Positions 37,969 to 50,871 of a stretch of DNA of 64,000 nucleotides are shown in pieces. The number at the start of each line of letters is the position of its first letter. Positions within the stretch are counted from its first letter, which is position 1. This stretch comes from Chamaecyparis obtusa (lineage: Eukaryota; Streptophyta; Pinopsida; Cupressales; Cupressaceae). A program made the position numbers and the translations under genes. Location of the stretch: NCBI GenBank assembly GCA_027943335.1, contig BSBK01000963.1, positions 1,039,001 through 1,103,000 on the forward strand, read 5' to 3'. The notes under the pieces are model-generated. The model saw only the letters and a program-made list of their open reading frames with translations, was not told where the DNA came from and did not search any database.

Positions 37969-39678
37969 CTAGCTTGTTACCTTGGTTTTTTCTTCTATAG
38001 AATGCACCACCAGAGATGCATCTATTGTTTCTAATTTCTTTGAACCTTCATCCTCTGCCAAATGCTCACAAAGACCTCTTCCTCTAACCAGCTTGGTGCT
38101 CTGAATATCAATGTCATATTCCATCACCTTGGTGATCCAACCAACTCTTTTCTCATTTAGGTTTTTGGAAAGCAAAAAATCTTTGACACTTGGATGAGTA
38201 ACTTTTAAGTGTACCTTGCTATGGGTCAACAAATATCTGAACTTTTTAAGACTCTTCACCACAACAAGTACATGTTTTTCTACAAAAGAGTATCTCTGTT
38301 CATACTCCTCTAAACCTTTGCTAAAGAAAGTAATAGGCTGCTCCAATCCTTCTGAATTTTCTTAGGTCAACATTGCAGATATAGCATCATGACCTCCATA
38401 AGCATAAAGGATAAAATCCTTACTGAAATTTGGGTTTAGGAGAGTAGGGGCTTCTATTAAGGCCTCTTTGATAGCCTGGAAATTGGCTTTCCCTTCTTTA
38501 GTCCAGCTGAAAGTTGAACTCTTCTTTAGCATGGCTATCAAAGGCTTGAGTAAATCTGCAATGTTAAGCAAGAACCTCCTAACAAAATTAATCTTTCCTA
38601 TGAAAGATTGGAGACCTTTCTTGTGATGTGGTAGGGGTAGCTCTAGGATAGTTGCAATTCTCTGAGGATCCACTATAATTCCTTCTTTGGATACTACATA
38701 ACCCAACAGTTTTCCCTCATGAACTGCAAACACACATTTCTTGGGATTAAGAGATATCTCAAACTCTCTACACCTTTCAAAGATCTTCCTCAAATGTTTG
38801 ATGTGATCTGCTACATGCTTTGAATAGACAGTTATATCATCTAAATAGACCAGTACAAATTTGTACATGATGCTTTTAAAGGCCATATCCATTGCCTTTT
38901 GAAATGTAGCACTTGCATTTGACAAACCAAAGGGCATCTTTTGATAAGCCATGGTTCCCCAATTGGTTGTAAATGCAGTCTTGTATTGATCCTCTTCATT
39001 CACTAAGATCTGATTGTATCCTGAATAGCCATCCAATAATGAAAATCTCTCAAATCCAGAGACACATTGTAAGATTTCTTCCATGGAGGGTAGTGGATGG
39101 CGGTCCTTTAATGAGGCCATGTTAAGATCCCTGAAGTCAACACATAACCTCAATTCCCCATTCTTCTTCCTGATAGGAACAAGGTTGGAAACCCAACTAG
39201 TATGCTTAATGGGGTAGATGATACCACTTTCTATTAATTTGAGCACTTCCTTATGCATAAGTGGCTCAAGCTTGGGATTAATAGGCCTTTGCTTCTACCT
39301 CACTGGTTTGGCATTAGGCTCTAATTCAATAGTGTGTTGAGCAAGGGTAGGATCAAAACCTTTGAGGTCTTCATATTGCCATGCAAAAACATCACTGAAT
39401 TCTTTGAATAACTGAGTGTAAGCTTGCTTCTCCAATTCAGTGTTCACTTTTCCAAATTGTAAGCTCTTTCCTGGTTCCAACTCTAATTCGACACAATGTT
39501 CTTGTTGGACTGCCAGGCTAGCTTTGTTTTTCTTGACTTCATCATCCTTGTTGAAGACAGTCTCCAATGTAACAAGACCTCTAGGCATCTTATTGGACTT
39601 AAGTTTTATAACTTGATCACCATAATTTTGTGATAACCTATCTTGATTATGCCTTGAAAAAACATCTTCTTCAAACAA
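37969..39678 (-). pseudogene. Gypsy reverse transcriptase and ordinary RNase H
   Basis: The RT lead is at 39678-39295 (LFKEFSDVFAW; DPTLAQHTIEL). The RT core is an open frame at 39258-38362 with LRLCVDFRDLN, the polymerase site YLDD in FVLVYLDDITVYSK, and LNPKKCVF; the RT core appears catalytically intact. The Ty3-type RNase H follows, across a stop near 38360, to 37969. Its first Asp block reads LYAYGGHDAI, where the family has TDAS. The later TDH block reads VTHPSV, and the last ADxL block reads CEHLAE. The fold remains recognisable but key acidic residues are missing. This would suit a domain that only tethers, with RNase H activity moved to the added domain at 39712-40199. Confidence 0.92.
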
Positions 39679-39711
39679 GAACTACAAAATATGTTCATCA
39701 TTGTCAAACAC

Positions 39712-40199
39712 CTACCAATTGACGTTATTATCAGGAATAGAGAGTCTAACAATCACTTTGACATGCTGTTGATCTATTTCTTTTGAAACACTATTTGGAA
39801 TGTCATACTGAGATCCAACAGCAGCTAACCTATCTGCATTTTGATTTAGCTTCCTAGGGATAGCAACAATATTGAAAGCATGGAAATCTTCAATTGCATC
39901 CCAAACTCTATGCTTGTATGCTTTAAAAGTGTCATTCTTGGTTGCACTTATCCCTCTTACTTGGCTGACAACTAACTCATTGTCACCATAAAATTTTAAG
40001 GCTTTAAGCCCTCTTTTTCTAGCCCACTCTAGTCCATTGACTAGAATTTCATATTCTATAGTATTACTAGTGTAGGAGAAACTAAATCTAAAGGCATTAT
40101 AATACCTTTCTCCCTTTGGGGATACTAGCATAGCACCACCACCAGAACCATGTCTACTTCTAGCTCCATCAAAAAATAGCTCCCAAACCTGATTGCTCT
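39712..40199 (-). pseudogene. Archaeal-type RNase H between protease and RT
   Basis: This frame opens after a stop at about 40200 and encodes a second, complete RNase H (RVT_3-like). ELFFDGARSRHGSGGG carries the first catalytic Asp, NTIEYEILVNGLEWA the Glu, FYGDNELVVSQVRG the next Asp, and LNQNADRLAAVGS the last. All four DEDD residues are kept. Such domains degrade the RNA strand of RNA:DNA hybrids. Known Tat elements carry an added archaeal-type RNase H; here it lies upstream of RT, right after the protease, rather than behind the native RNase H. It is uninterrupted, but stops separate it from its neighbours, so I list it as part of a dead polyprotein. Confidence 0.85.
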
Positions 40200-40254
40200 A
40201 ATTCTCTGAATCAGTATCTTCCTTGAGAAGGCTCGGTTCTATGGCTCCACTCTC

Positions 40255-40983
40255 CTATATTAAATAACTTCCCAAACCAAAATCCCAAACAAGACTTTCT
40301 TGGGCCTCTGAAGTTCTTTCATCTAGTAAAATATCAGGGATACTTCCTATCTTTTTTATTGCTTCACTAGTGGTTTGGAAGTCATTGTCATCAAATATAG
40401 GGCGATTTGCATTGATGGCATTGGATACATATGGCTCTATATGGTGTGCTCCCAATGGTTCTAACTTAATGGTGACCTTGGTACCATATCTTGTACAAAA
40501 TAGCATGTGAGACCAGTCAGAAGATAGATAGCCTCCTATCTTGGCTGTAAACTCCCTTGAAAGACATATAACAAATAATACAGGGAGATCTATGATATAT
40601 ATATCAAGGAGGATGGAGAAGTTAGGACTAGCATGTAGGATTAAAATGGTATCCTTGGCCACACCTATAGTATTGACTAAGGACCCATCAAGTTGGGTAA
40701 CCTTCTTTTGAAAGGGCTCATATTTCAATCCTAATTGGTTAGCTACTTTTTTGGGCATCACAGTGCTAGTAGCTCCACTATCTACCATACAATTATGCAC
40801 TAAAGATTTTCCGATGATTAAAGATACATAAAAGGGAGGTGTCTTTGAGTTCCTACCTTGTGTGGCATTGCCTTTGGAGTTGCTACTTGGAGCTTCCTTT
40901 TCTTGATCAGTGTTAACCAACACTGGGCTTGCAGCTTCTTTCGCAGGTTGAGGAGTTGCTACTTCTGTCATGGCCTTCTTCAA
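40255..40983 (-). pseudogene. Gypsy aspartic protease
   Basis: This is an open frame of 242 codons. An acidic/Asn-rich lead precedes PPFYVSLIIGK, then the active-site motif MVDSGATSTVMP at about residue 67. ANQLGL and hydrophobic strands of a retropepsin fold follow. DSG is intact, in contrast to the copia element at 6719-8020, where it is DRG. The protease would have cut the gag-pol polyprotein. The frame ends in a stop at 40255 and the next domain begins about 55 bases on. Confidence 0.88.
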
Positions 40984-41259
40984 AATTTTAGGCTATCCTA
41001 GAAGAGCTAGAGAGTCCCACATAGACATGGTGACATTCACCTTCTTCATGTTGTCTACAATATTAAAAGGTGTCATAGTGTGTACTCTTTGTTGTGCTTT
41101 CACTATGATGGGCTCCACCTCTTTAGACTGTTGGCCTTCTTTGCTTGTAATGACAGGAGCCTCCTTAGGTGTGATGGGGTTGACTTGCTATAGTGGCTCT
41201 GTAGATGTAGTGGCTTTGGCATTAGAATCTGCTCTTTCCATGTCTTGAGCTCTTCTTTT

Positions 41260-41835
41260 TGCTCTCATATAGGCAACAAAAGCAACCTCATCATTGACTC
41301 CATTGAATTCTGGTTGCCCCAATTGAAGAGAGTAGTCTCATTTCTTGTGGTTCTTGTTGAGGAACTGACCCACTAGATGAAGCCTTTGATTGAGCTTGTG
41401 AGGCATTTTGAACCATTAGAGCTTGGTTCATCCATCCATTTGAACATGTGGTCTAGTTGTGAGGCTGATTACAAGGAAAACACCATTCATTATCCATAGT
41501 CATATTATTTTGACTATGAACCATATCCCTCACTAGATTTGTAGAATTCAGAGGTGCAGGGTTATATGGTTGGAATGGTCTTTGATTAAAACTTTGCCTT
41601 TGTCCTTGATAGCCTCCTTGTTATGGTGGCCTATTTTGTTGATAAGGTTGTCCTTGATTTTGATATTGCTGGTTAGGACCTTGGCCTTGTGGCTGAAAGG
41701 GTGGTCTGATTCCTTGACCTTGTTTCTTCAAATTTGTAACCTCTTTAGTCAAGGTCTGCAACAAATTTGTCATTTCTTGCTTACTACTTTCTTGACTGTT
41801 CTTTATCTCTTGTAACTCCTGAGAGAAACTAGTTG
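41260..41835 (-). pseudogene. Gag C-terminal part with zinc knuckle, broken
   Basis: Minus-strand coding continues from gag after a stop near 41836. A Gln/Asn/Pro-rich stretch (about 41560-41720) is followed by a CX2CX3HX4C knuckle, ECFPCNQPHN-like with WCFPCNQPHN visible, at about 41440-41480. An in-frame TAG falls between the His and the last Cys. Further Gln/Ser-rich sequence leads to a stop near 41270. The plus-strand ORF at 41570-41815 is a shadow. Confidence 0.78.
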
Positions 41836-42546
41836 TTAGCTCTTGACCACTAGTACTGACCTAGGTTCTAATATGGTGGGAATAGGGGTAAATGGGGGTA
41901 CTTGTACAGGTGCAATGGTTTGAAGGCTAGGGAAAATGGGCATTGGAGGCCTTCTTTGTATCATGCCTACTTGGATTAAACAATTTTCAGCCCTGACAGC
42001 TATGTCAAAGGCTTGGGGTAAAGAAGTACCACCCATAGACTGGATCATGATAAAAATTTGACCATTCAAAATTTGCAAATAGTATAGGAAAGCATGGTCA
42101 TCTGATGGTCTCACAGAGACTGGAATTCTATTCCATGTTTTGAGGAATCTACTATTGTAATCTATCATTTGCTCTTGAGGGTCTCTCTTGATAGTTGTTA
42201 ACTGCTCAACTAAAGATAAGTTATCTGATTTATCCTCAAAATGATTGCTTAATGCATCCCCTAATTCATCCCATGAAGTAATAGAACCAACAGTTAGAGT
42301 TATAAACCATTCAAGAGCCTTACCTTTTAAAGAAGTTGCTAATAATTTTGTGGCCACATCTTCTTGGGTTATGTTGTGTATGCTGCAGATGGTGTTCACA
42401 TCTCTTATGTGCTCAAAAGTAGTTATCTGTCCTTCACCTGTGAAATTAGGTATACTCTTTAGTGCCACCAAAGGCACATCATGATGTACAACAAAGGCTA
42501 ATGGACTCCCTTGGTTGAATGGTGCAAAGGCAAACTGTCTAGCCAT
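41836..42546 (-). pseudogene. Gypsy gag core (retrotrans_gag)
   Basis: This 236-codon frame encodes the gag core that would form the particle. ALKSIPNFTGEG, GKALEWFITL, SWDELGDALSNHF and TIKRDPQEQMIDYNSRF are typical of the family, in the usual order. The same frame stays open upstream to about 42757 with an Arg/Ser/Pro-rich lead (VQSTPPNTSERGPFPF), so translation may once have begun further upstream than the ATG at 42546. It ends in a stop at 41836, after which gag continues with a zinc knuckle. Confidence 0.9.
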
Positions 42547-42952
42547 TGTAGGAGTTGGAATCTGAAGATTAACAACTATATGAGCTGTATTTGCTGCTGG
42601 ATTTGAATTCTCTTCTAGATCTCTGGTTAGAGATCTGCCTCTTCTTTTGAAATGGAAGGGAAAAGGTCCCCTTTCTGAGGTATTTGGTGGTGTTGATTGA
42701 ACTCTCCTTGCAGGGGATGTTCTTTGAGTTGACCTGCCTTGGTGACTTCTTTTTTAGGGCAACTCTAAAAATTTAGTGGGCTTTACGCTTCTAGTCTCAA
42801 TCTTTCTCATAAACCTTAAACAAGGTTGTCTTGAATCCTTCCACCAATGGAGCTGCCAGATATACTTGGTAGAAAAACTTCTAAAAGTCTATAGTATGCA
42901 ATCTATATATCAGAGATAGCATAACAAAACTTGAATTTCTGATTCTTTTACT

Positions 42953-42970
42953 GTCCCACCGGCCGTGCCA
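42953..42970 (-). promoter_or_regulatory. Primer-binding site of the gypsy element
   Basis: Four bases inside the 5' LTR the minus strand reads TGGCACGGCCGGTGGGAC. The TGG start and GC-rich 18 bases fit a tRNA primer site; I cannot assign the tRNA with certainty. Confidence 0.7.
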
Positions 42971-42974
42971 GAAT

Positions 42975-45689
42975 TGTTATACACTAAGTTTGCACCCTTA
43001 TCTCTAGCTCTCATAGTCTTGATAACCTATAGCATGGGAATCATCTCCAGGTGTGGGACCTATGCTAACTAAGATGAGACCTCCAGGTTCTAGGCTAGTT
43101 CCTCTTGGATAATCACCTTAATTTTCTTCTAGACATGAAAGTAAATCTTTTGAGGGATAGAAGGAATGCTTGAAAGAGAAATGACTGAAAGCAAACCATC
43201 CTACTAGGTGATACACCAAAAGTATGGTATGAATTATAGTATAAAAGATGAAATCAATGAATAGACTTAGGCCTAGGTGATCACAACTCACTGAATAGGT
43301 TTGCATAAGTACTTCATAGAAGGGTCTGTAGATAAAAAGAGTTATTCAGGGAAAGAGAGATTCTTTCACAAACAGTAACACCCCTTGGAATTTGACAACA
43401 ATCTATGACCTGCAAACAAACATTCACCTCTACAACCAGGTATAGGAATGAGACAAGATATTTAAGGGGTTAAAGTATACCCATAAAAGCACTCACATCA
43501 AATCATCCACAATGATACACAAAATTGCAGAAAGAAAGAGGGATCAAGAATCCTAAGATATCACTGAGAAACATGTAAATACTAAATTCATTAAGAAATA
43601 ACTCACACAAGAGGGCATAGGGACATGAAGAATGTCACAAAAACACCTTCAATATCTGAATTATCAATGGGAGGTTACAGAATGTAGAAAACCAGAGGAC
43701 AGAAAGATGTCATAGATAGCTTTCCAAGAAAGAGACTTTTTTTCACTTTACCAAAATGTGAACTCTGAGCTCTAAAGCTCTCAAAAAACAATATATACAT
43801 CTCTTGCATGTAGGCAGGAGAAAAAATCTAATTAGGGTTACATAAATTTTCATATAATAATCCAACCCTAATTCTGGAAAATTTGACCATAAATGCACAT
43901 GAAAATATCCCAGCTAATCAGATATCTATGTTTGTATGTCCATTTCATGTTTATACCTGCAAAAATCTAGCCGCCATGATCCATCTACCTACCTGCAACT
44001 CAGGCTCGCCATAATTGTTAAAATCTGATATTTTGAGATATTTGAATTTAAAAAAATGATAAAATAGTCACAAGTGGCGCTAAATTTTTTTATCGACAAC
44101 TGATACTCAAACTTCAATCCAACTTTAAAACGTAGCCATTAGATCCTTCTTTTTACCTGGGCTCGACATTTGACTACAAAAACCAACTCGACATTTACCT
44201 CGGGCTCCAATTTTCCTTCAGTCACAGAATCATTTGAAATTTTAGTTGACCCCGGTTAACTCTGGCAAACAAGAAGATAACCTTTAGTCGCTGATTCACA
44301 GAAAGCTTTACTATCCTTGGGCCCAGAACCACCACATGTCATTGATTTATTCGCCCTTGATTTCTCTATAGGCATACACCTCAACAACCTCTGACATCGG
44401 TCCCACTAAAGACAAGATTCTGATCCAACAGTGGGTGCATGATCTCATGGCCCCCGAATATTCCTTCAGATCATGCGCCAACCACTGATCTCTTTAAACC
44501 AGAACCCCTTCTAACAAATGGACCCACCTGGAAATCTTCGTCAGCACATGACAACCAATCAAATTTGAGCATGTCAGCATTAATTGTCAGAGGACCCACC
44601 TAGCATAGGTGCTAAGAAATAAAGTAAAATCGACGGTCGGTCACATGATCGCATGCTCTGACACAAAGCCTCATGAACATATGCCAACCGTAGATTTCTT
44701 GTAGGTTTGAGAGCCTTTTGAAATGCTGGAAACTTGGTCCCACTAACACACTGTTGAATCATCACCATGTGGACCAATGAGAAGCCATTGTTCGTGTACA
44801 CATAGTAGTGGACCCGCCAGGCATGAAGAGTTATGTCACCAAGGAGAATCAATGGTTATCTTATAATCGCATACTTCTGACACATTTCATGAGAACACAT
44901 GCTAGACATAGATTTCCAAGCTTCTAACATTCCTGGGCCCGCTGACAAAGATACAAGTCATCATCCCTTGACCAATAAAAAGCCTCCAAGTAGGACACCG
45001 TGGCAGTGGACCCACAATAGCTTGAAGTGCTGAGAAAAGGGAAGATCGACGGTTGTCGTAAGATTGCGAGGCTCTGACAGACCCTATGAGATCTTATGAC
45101 AATCATTGATCTCATCCACTAGGACCCCACTAAAATCACTTAACCCCAGAAGTCTTAGCGAATGCACCCCCAAAGGAAATTTTCTCAATCGCTGAATAGA
45201 ATTCTTAACCTCAGTTAAGTCTGAAGAATACGCAAACAAGGCATTCATAGAATCGCTAAACCAAAAGTCCAACCTGGGGTTTTAGTTTGCGAATGCCCGA
45301 GTGAAGGCAATCCGCGAAGTCGCTAAATGTTTAGAAGCTTCACCATTTTATCTCACGACTAAGAAAAACACTGCAGTCGCCAATTCGCCAAAAGGAAAAG
45401 GTAACCGCCGGAAGAATAAGAGAAGTGGAGACCAAAGAGAGAATTACGCACATGGGAATTGGGACTTTTAAGTTGCCGAAAAAGTAACATGAAAATAGAA
45501 TGAGGGGCCTAGGGTTGCAGGGTTACTTCTTGGCAATGGCTACTTTTGACCAAGGAATTAGAAAATTTGCAGAGGCCAGAGAATAGGGTATAAGATCATA
45601 AAAAATTTAGGGATGCTTGGCAGGATAAAAATAGAGACCTAGGGATGGATTTTAGCCAAATTTGCATGCATATAAAAATTAGGGTAACA
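42975..45689 (-). repeat. 5' LTR of the gypsy element
   Basis: It runs TGTTATACACTAAG ... AGGGTAACA on the plus strand, 2715 bp, and matches 33773-36488. TGTTA/TAACA form the inverted ends. It keeps the outer TG that the other LTR has lost. Confidence 0.94.
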
Positions 45690-45736
45690 ATTATAATAAA
45701 ATGTTTTTAATATAACCATTTTATATGTTATTGCAG

Positions 45737-45837
45737 ATGACCCCTCTTTGCATCAACAGAGAACTAGGCATGCATTGAGATCTAATGAGAGGGTAGATGA
45801 TCATCATGATGATATTGATACTCCTCTTAATGATTAA
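45737..45837 (+). pseudogene. Last exon of the TNPA-like CACTA gene
   Basis: After the gypsy element an acceptor TTGCAG (to 45736) opens a frame, DDPSLHQQRTRHALRSNERV then an Asp/His-rich end, to TAA at 45835-45837. It joins logically with the exon that ends at 33701 before GTAAAG, so the gypsy element lies inside an intron. Acidic, low-complexity C-termini occur in both genes of this element. Confidence 0.55.
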
Positions 45838-46140
45838 TTCTTAAAAACTAGAAATCAAAAGAAAAAAAGAAGAAATGATTGTCATCTATGCACCTTAATT
45901 GATATTGACTGATTTTTATATGCCAATGAATTTAATTATGTGGTATTGAATGTTCATAAATTTTATAATGTGTTAATGAATGTTATCATGTGATAATTAA
46001 TGAATGTCACATTTTATTAATGTGTGAATGAATGTTAATGAATATTATCATGTGATAATTAATGAATGTTACATTTTATTAATGGATGAAATAATGAATG
46101 AATGTTAGATGTTAACGGGATATTTAGAGTGATATTAGGG

Positions 46141-46230
46141 GGGGTGGGGCCAAATGAGCTTCCACCTTCACGTGGTTGGCCCTGTATAGTACAAAATATA
46201 AAACTATTCTCAAAACAAAGTGAAGCTCAA
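46141..46230. repeat. Direct repeat copy 1 (GAGCTTCCACCTTCACGTGG)
   Basis: About 90 bp around GAGCTTCCACCTTCACGTGG, continuing into AAACTATTCTCAAAACAAAG, recur at 51152-51245 with few differences. Confidence 0.85.
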
Positions 46231-49200
46231 TAATTTTTTTCCTTATATAGGGTCTCAAGTGTAGTTTTTATCCCACTTTCAACATTGCAAGGCTTCAAGT
46301 GGTGTTTTGATATTGGTTTCTCCATCTCCCACTGACATCTTGTCTTTTTCCTAAGAACTCTCACTGAGCTCTGATACATGGATGAGTAGAAGATGTCCCT
46401 TATAGGCTACACATATATAATATGGTAGATCTAGGGAACAAATATACTACAACATAGAATGAGTCAACTTGAATCTATAGTTTCTTCATTCACAATGAAA
46501 ATTCAAATTACAAGCCATATTTTAGATTTAATATTCATATTCATCTTCATCATGATCATAGCCATCATGGTCAGCATTTGGTTCAACTTCATTTGAACCA
46601 CACTCCATGTCGGGTACCATTATAAGGCATGGAGTGTGGCCATACCCATGTTACCATAATAATGAGTTAGCCTATAAAATTATGAATAAAATACCTCGTG
46701 TATCATATTTATAATACTATAGGTGCACTTGGGATTGGCCCAGACACCCAAGTTCCTACCAAAGGAACCCAAGTCAAACCTAGAGGAGAACAAAAGTAGA
46801 ACTGGAACCCAGCCTCAAACAAAGAACCAGATAACTTGATTTATTTCTAATTCAAGTTTATTTCTGAATTCTTCTCCAATTCCAACCTGATTATTCCATA
46901 TTTTGTTTTCCAATTTTCCTTCTTCCTCACTCCAAATTATGTTATGTTGTTATTTCCTTTTACCAATTGTGCTATTTCAAGGATCACCACCCATGAGTTG
47001 GTTAAGATGATGAATGTTGTTAATGCCTTTATTACCAAGGAATCACTACCCACCATTAATGAATATTAATGATCATTATTTCCTAAGGGTAATCGATGTT
47101 TGTGTATGCTAATCACCCACGTCTTTGGTTGTGATTTGCATGTTGTGAGGTTTGTCAGAAGTGGGGGTATGACATGCTGGTTGGATTATAACATATTGAC
47201 ACTTACACCATGAAGAAGACAAATGATTAAATAGAAAGAGAGGACCAACTGAACCATCTTGTGGTCAGTCTATATCACATTGAGAAACAATGTCAAGACA
47301 TGAGAATCAAAATAATCAAAATTTTCTTCAAGACTATGAATGATCAACAACATTCCATCAGAAAATAAAACACTAATCTATATTATCATTCAGCCATAAA
47401 ATATGTCTTTAAAGTTTAGAAGCATTACAAAAAATTTCAAGAAACATAGTACTATCCAAAATGAATACCCTCCAAATGATTATGATTATATTGATGTTGA
47501 TTTCTATAATTTATGTCTAATGATTATGTTGATGTTGATGTTGATGTCTATAATTTATTTCACTTACTAATGATTGCCTAGATTGAATTTTGAATTGCTA
47601 GGTTGGAGAATGCTTTCAAAGTTTAGGGTATGTTCTACATGATACTCTTAGTTACAACTCAAATGCAACTCAACATATTTTTGATGCTGGGAAACCCACT
47701 GCAGAAACTCATCCACAGGTGAAATTTAATGTTGTGAATCTTGGCATTGTTAATGTTATTACTTTTCCTCATGTTTCATATTTGTGAAAATGTTTCTTGG
47801 CACTATCTTCTTTTTCAATTCCTATATTTGCAACTTTTTAGATCATTAACTTAAGCATTACATGTCTTTGTTCAATGTTTATTCTAACACTATATTATAT
47901 CTTATTCTTATTAAAATGTTCTTTGTTGTGGGGCAGGAGGTCAATCTTCATTGTCTTCATTATGAGGGACAGTGAAGATTTCTCTGACAAATAGCAGGTC
48001 TTCTTTAGTATCTTATAATAGCATGCTAAACTGATAAAGGTGTTATGGGCATTTAATCTATAATTACTAATAGACTAAGCATATTATTACTATGCTTAAT
48101 GTTCCATTTAAATATATTTAACACAAAAAACAAATTTACAAAACTGAACCAATGGCATGTTTACAACAAAGATGTGTTGAGGAGTTTGCTCCTTATTTAA
48201 TGTTAATTGTTCTTGCACAATCCACTCATACAACAATGAAATGCTATGTGGAAGGGATGGGATGGTTGATAGTGTTCCTTGAGGGAAGGGAGATTGTGAA
48301 AGACTTGTTATCATTGTATTGTGTATTTCCAATATGTTTGGTTGCAGGGCAGACCAGGAGAATGAAGGATCCCTCACTGATTGCATGATAACCCGGTTTT
48401 GAAGGGTCATTGGTTAAGGGGACAGTCAAGGTCCGGATGATTGGGCCATTGGAGGACCCTATTTCTTTTTATTAATTTCTATTCAAATTGGATGCATGGA
48501 TTTCTTGTGAATTATCAGCTACGATGTATCCCGCAACTGCATCTGTAAATCTGCATATACTTCTCTAGGGTTGTAAGCCACTTAGAGATCAAAATAGAGA
48601 AACTAAATCAAAATAATTCTTTTTCCTATTTCCTTTTAACAAAGTCTCAAATACCAATGATACAATACATTTGATGCCCTAAGCTGTCAATACAAATGAC
48701 ACCTAGCTAGAAGCTCATGGGCTATCCATTTGATAACCACAGTCAACATTTCAAAAAAAAGGATATCCAAACATTTGAAAACCAATGGCATGTTTACAAA
48801 AAAGGTCTAATAGAACTCCCAACAATTCTTAAACATACTTTATCTGATATGATGAATTCTTAAACAATTAAGGTTGCAGTATACATAGTTATCACACATT
48901 TTCTTTGTGTGGTACAAGGAAGATTTGGCTAGGTCAAGTCTTCCTTTGTGCTAGCAGTCTACAGAATTAGACCTTTATTAACAATTGATCATATCAGATA
49001 ACTAGTATGTTTAAAAATTGTTGGGACTGGTCCTTTGGCATGTATTAAATAGAATATAATTTTCAGCATATTATTATCATTATATTTCTTTGTTGTAAAC
49101 ATGTCATTTCAATTTTGTAACTTCACTGTTGTATGAGTGGATTGTGCAGGAACAGTTAACATTAAACAAGGAGAAAAATCCTCAACACATCTTGGAAACC

Positions 49201-50871
49201 ATTGAATTCAATAATAAATGAAACCTAACACCAACACTATTCCTTCCATTCACTTATATCAAGAATAAAGCATTTAATCTATTCAACATTACATATAATC
49301 ATTAGACAGTTACATTTCCTGACTGTGTACTAGAGGAACAGTCACGACCAAAACAATCTAAACATTTAAAAATAGTGAATCGATATCCTTGAGCACAAGC
49401 ATCAATAACATCAAATAATGGAGATAGAGAATGGGCTAGGGCACAACACAAGTAGAATGCGGTCATTTCAGAGAGCATTCATGATCAAATAAAATGCAAT
49501 GCATTTGAAATTTGCAGTCAAATATGATGCCAGATGCTCGAAAGATGAAGAAATCACACACCTTCTCTCGCACTCATCTTTCACTCCTCTATCCAATAAA
49601 AAAAAAAATGATGAGGCCATTTCACTTTTTTTTTCATAGCCAAATCTTCCTTGTACCACACGAAGAACATGTCATTCATTCAGTTTTGTAAATTTGTTTT
49701 TTGTGTAATTAGTAATTGGTAGATTAAATGCAGATACCACCTTTATCAATTTAATTAGCATGTTATTATCATATCAGATAAAGTATGTTTAAAAATTGTT
49801 GGGACTAGTCCTTTTGCGTGTATTAAACATAATAGAATTTTCAGCATATTATTATTATTCTATTTCTTTGTTCTAAACATGTCATTGATTTAGTTTTGTA
49901 GATTTATTTTTTGTGTTAAATACATTTTTAGTGAGGAGGGGTCTTGTTCTGAGGAGATTGGTGAAGATTGTGCACCTCAAAAACTAATTCATAAGGTACC
50001 AATCATGTTTCCTATTCACTTATATTTTTGGATTGGTAAATCTCCTTATAAGTTTCATGTCCTTTCTTTTGATTACTATGGATGAGATATATATCTTACA
50101 TTTAACATTCAACTTCTTTAAATTTTAGAATATGTAGTGTGTTTTTTGAGGATTTTACCAAATCAAGTTTTAACATAAACTGAAAACACCAAACTAATAT
50201 CTTGCCCTTTCATCTTGACAAAATATTTGCATTTGACCAATAACTGCAAGCAACTGAATGATAAATCCACATACCTGTATCTTTGTAAAATACTTGGAAC
50301 ATCAAAAAGATGGATAAGTGGCTGCTGCTATGATTTTTATCTACTGAATATGGGAAAAAAAAGCACCAAAAAGAATCGAATAGAAAACATGATTGGTCAT
50401 TTCAGAGATCATTCATGATCAAATAAAATGCAATGCCTTCTCTCGTGCTCGATCATCTTTCACCCGCTCATTTTCTCACACTCCTTTTCTCTACAATCGA
50501 AATAAAAATGATTTGGCCATTTCAAAATAGTGAATCAATATCCTTGAGCACAAGCACCAATAACATCAACTATTTTGATATGTGGGTACCCTAATATTAG
50601 CAAGAGTTCTTTTATTAATAAGATTACTCTGCAAGCTTGAAGAAGCGGTATATTTTGGCAAATGAAGAGTGGAAAGATGATGATATTCCTGAGATCATGG
50701 ATGGACACAATGTTGCAGACAGAATGGGAAGAAATCTTTCTAGCCTGGCCCTGGATCCTTTGATAATTGGAGTAGGATCCAGACCCAAGGTAAAAAGATG
50801 TCTTCCTTTCTGTTGTGGAATGTAGGCTCTACTACTGCAACAATGACAGACTGTGATGTAGATATCACAAA

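Larger units (their letters stand above)
33773..45689 (-). mobile_element. Tat-like Ty3/gypsy retrotransposon with extra RNase H
   Basis: The 11.9-kb element has two LTRs of about 2715 bp and exact 5-bp duplications ATTAT at 33768-33772 and 45690-45694. On the minus strand the order is primer-binding site, gag, zinc knuckle, protease, an added archaeal-type RNase H, RT, ordinary RNase H and integrase. RT before integrase is the gypsy order. A second RNase H and the absence of a chromodomain point to the Tat lineage, though the added domain's place before RT is unusual. The element sits in an intron of the TNPA-like CACTA gene. Stops and altered catalytic residues show it is inactive. Confidence 0.95.
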
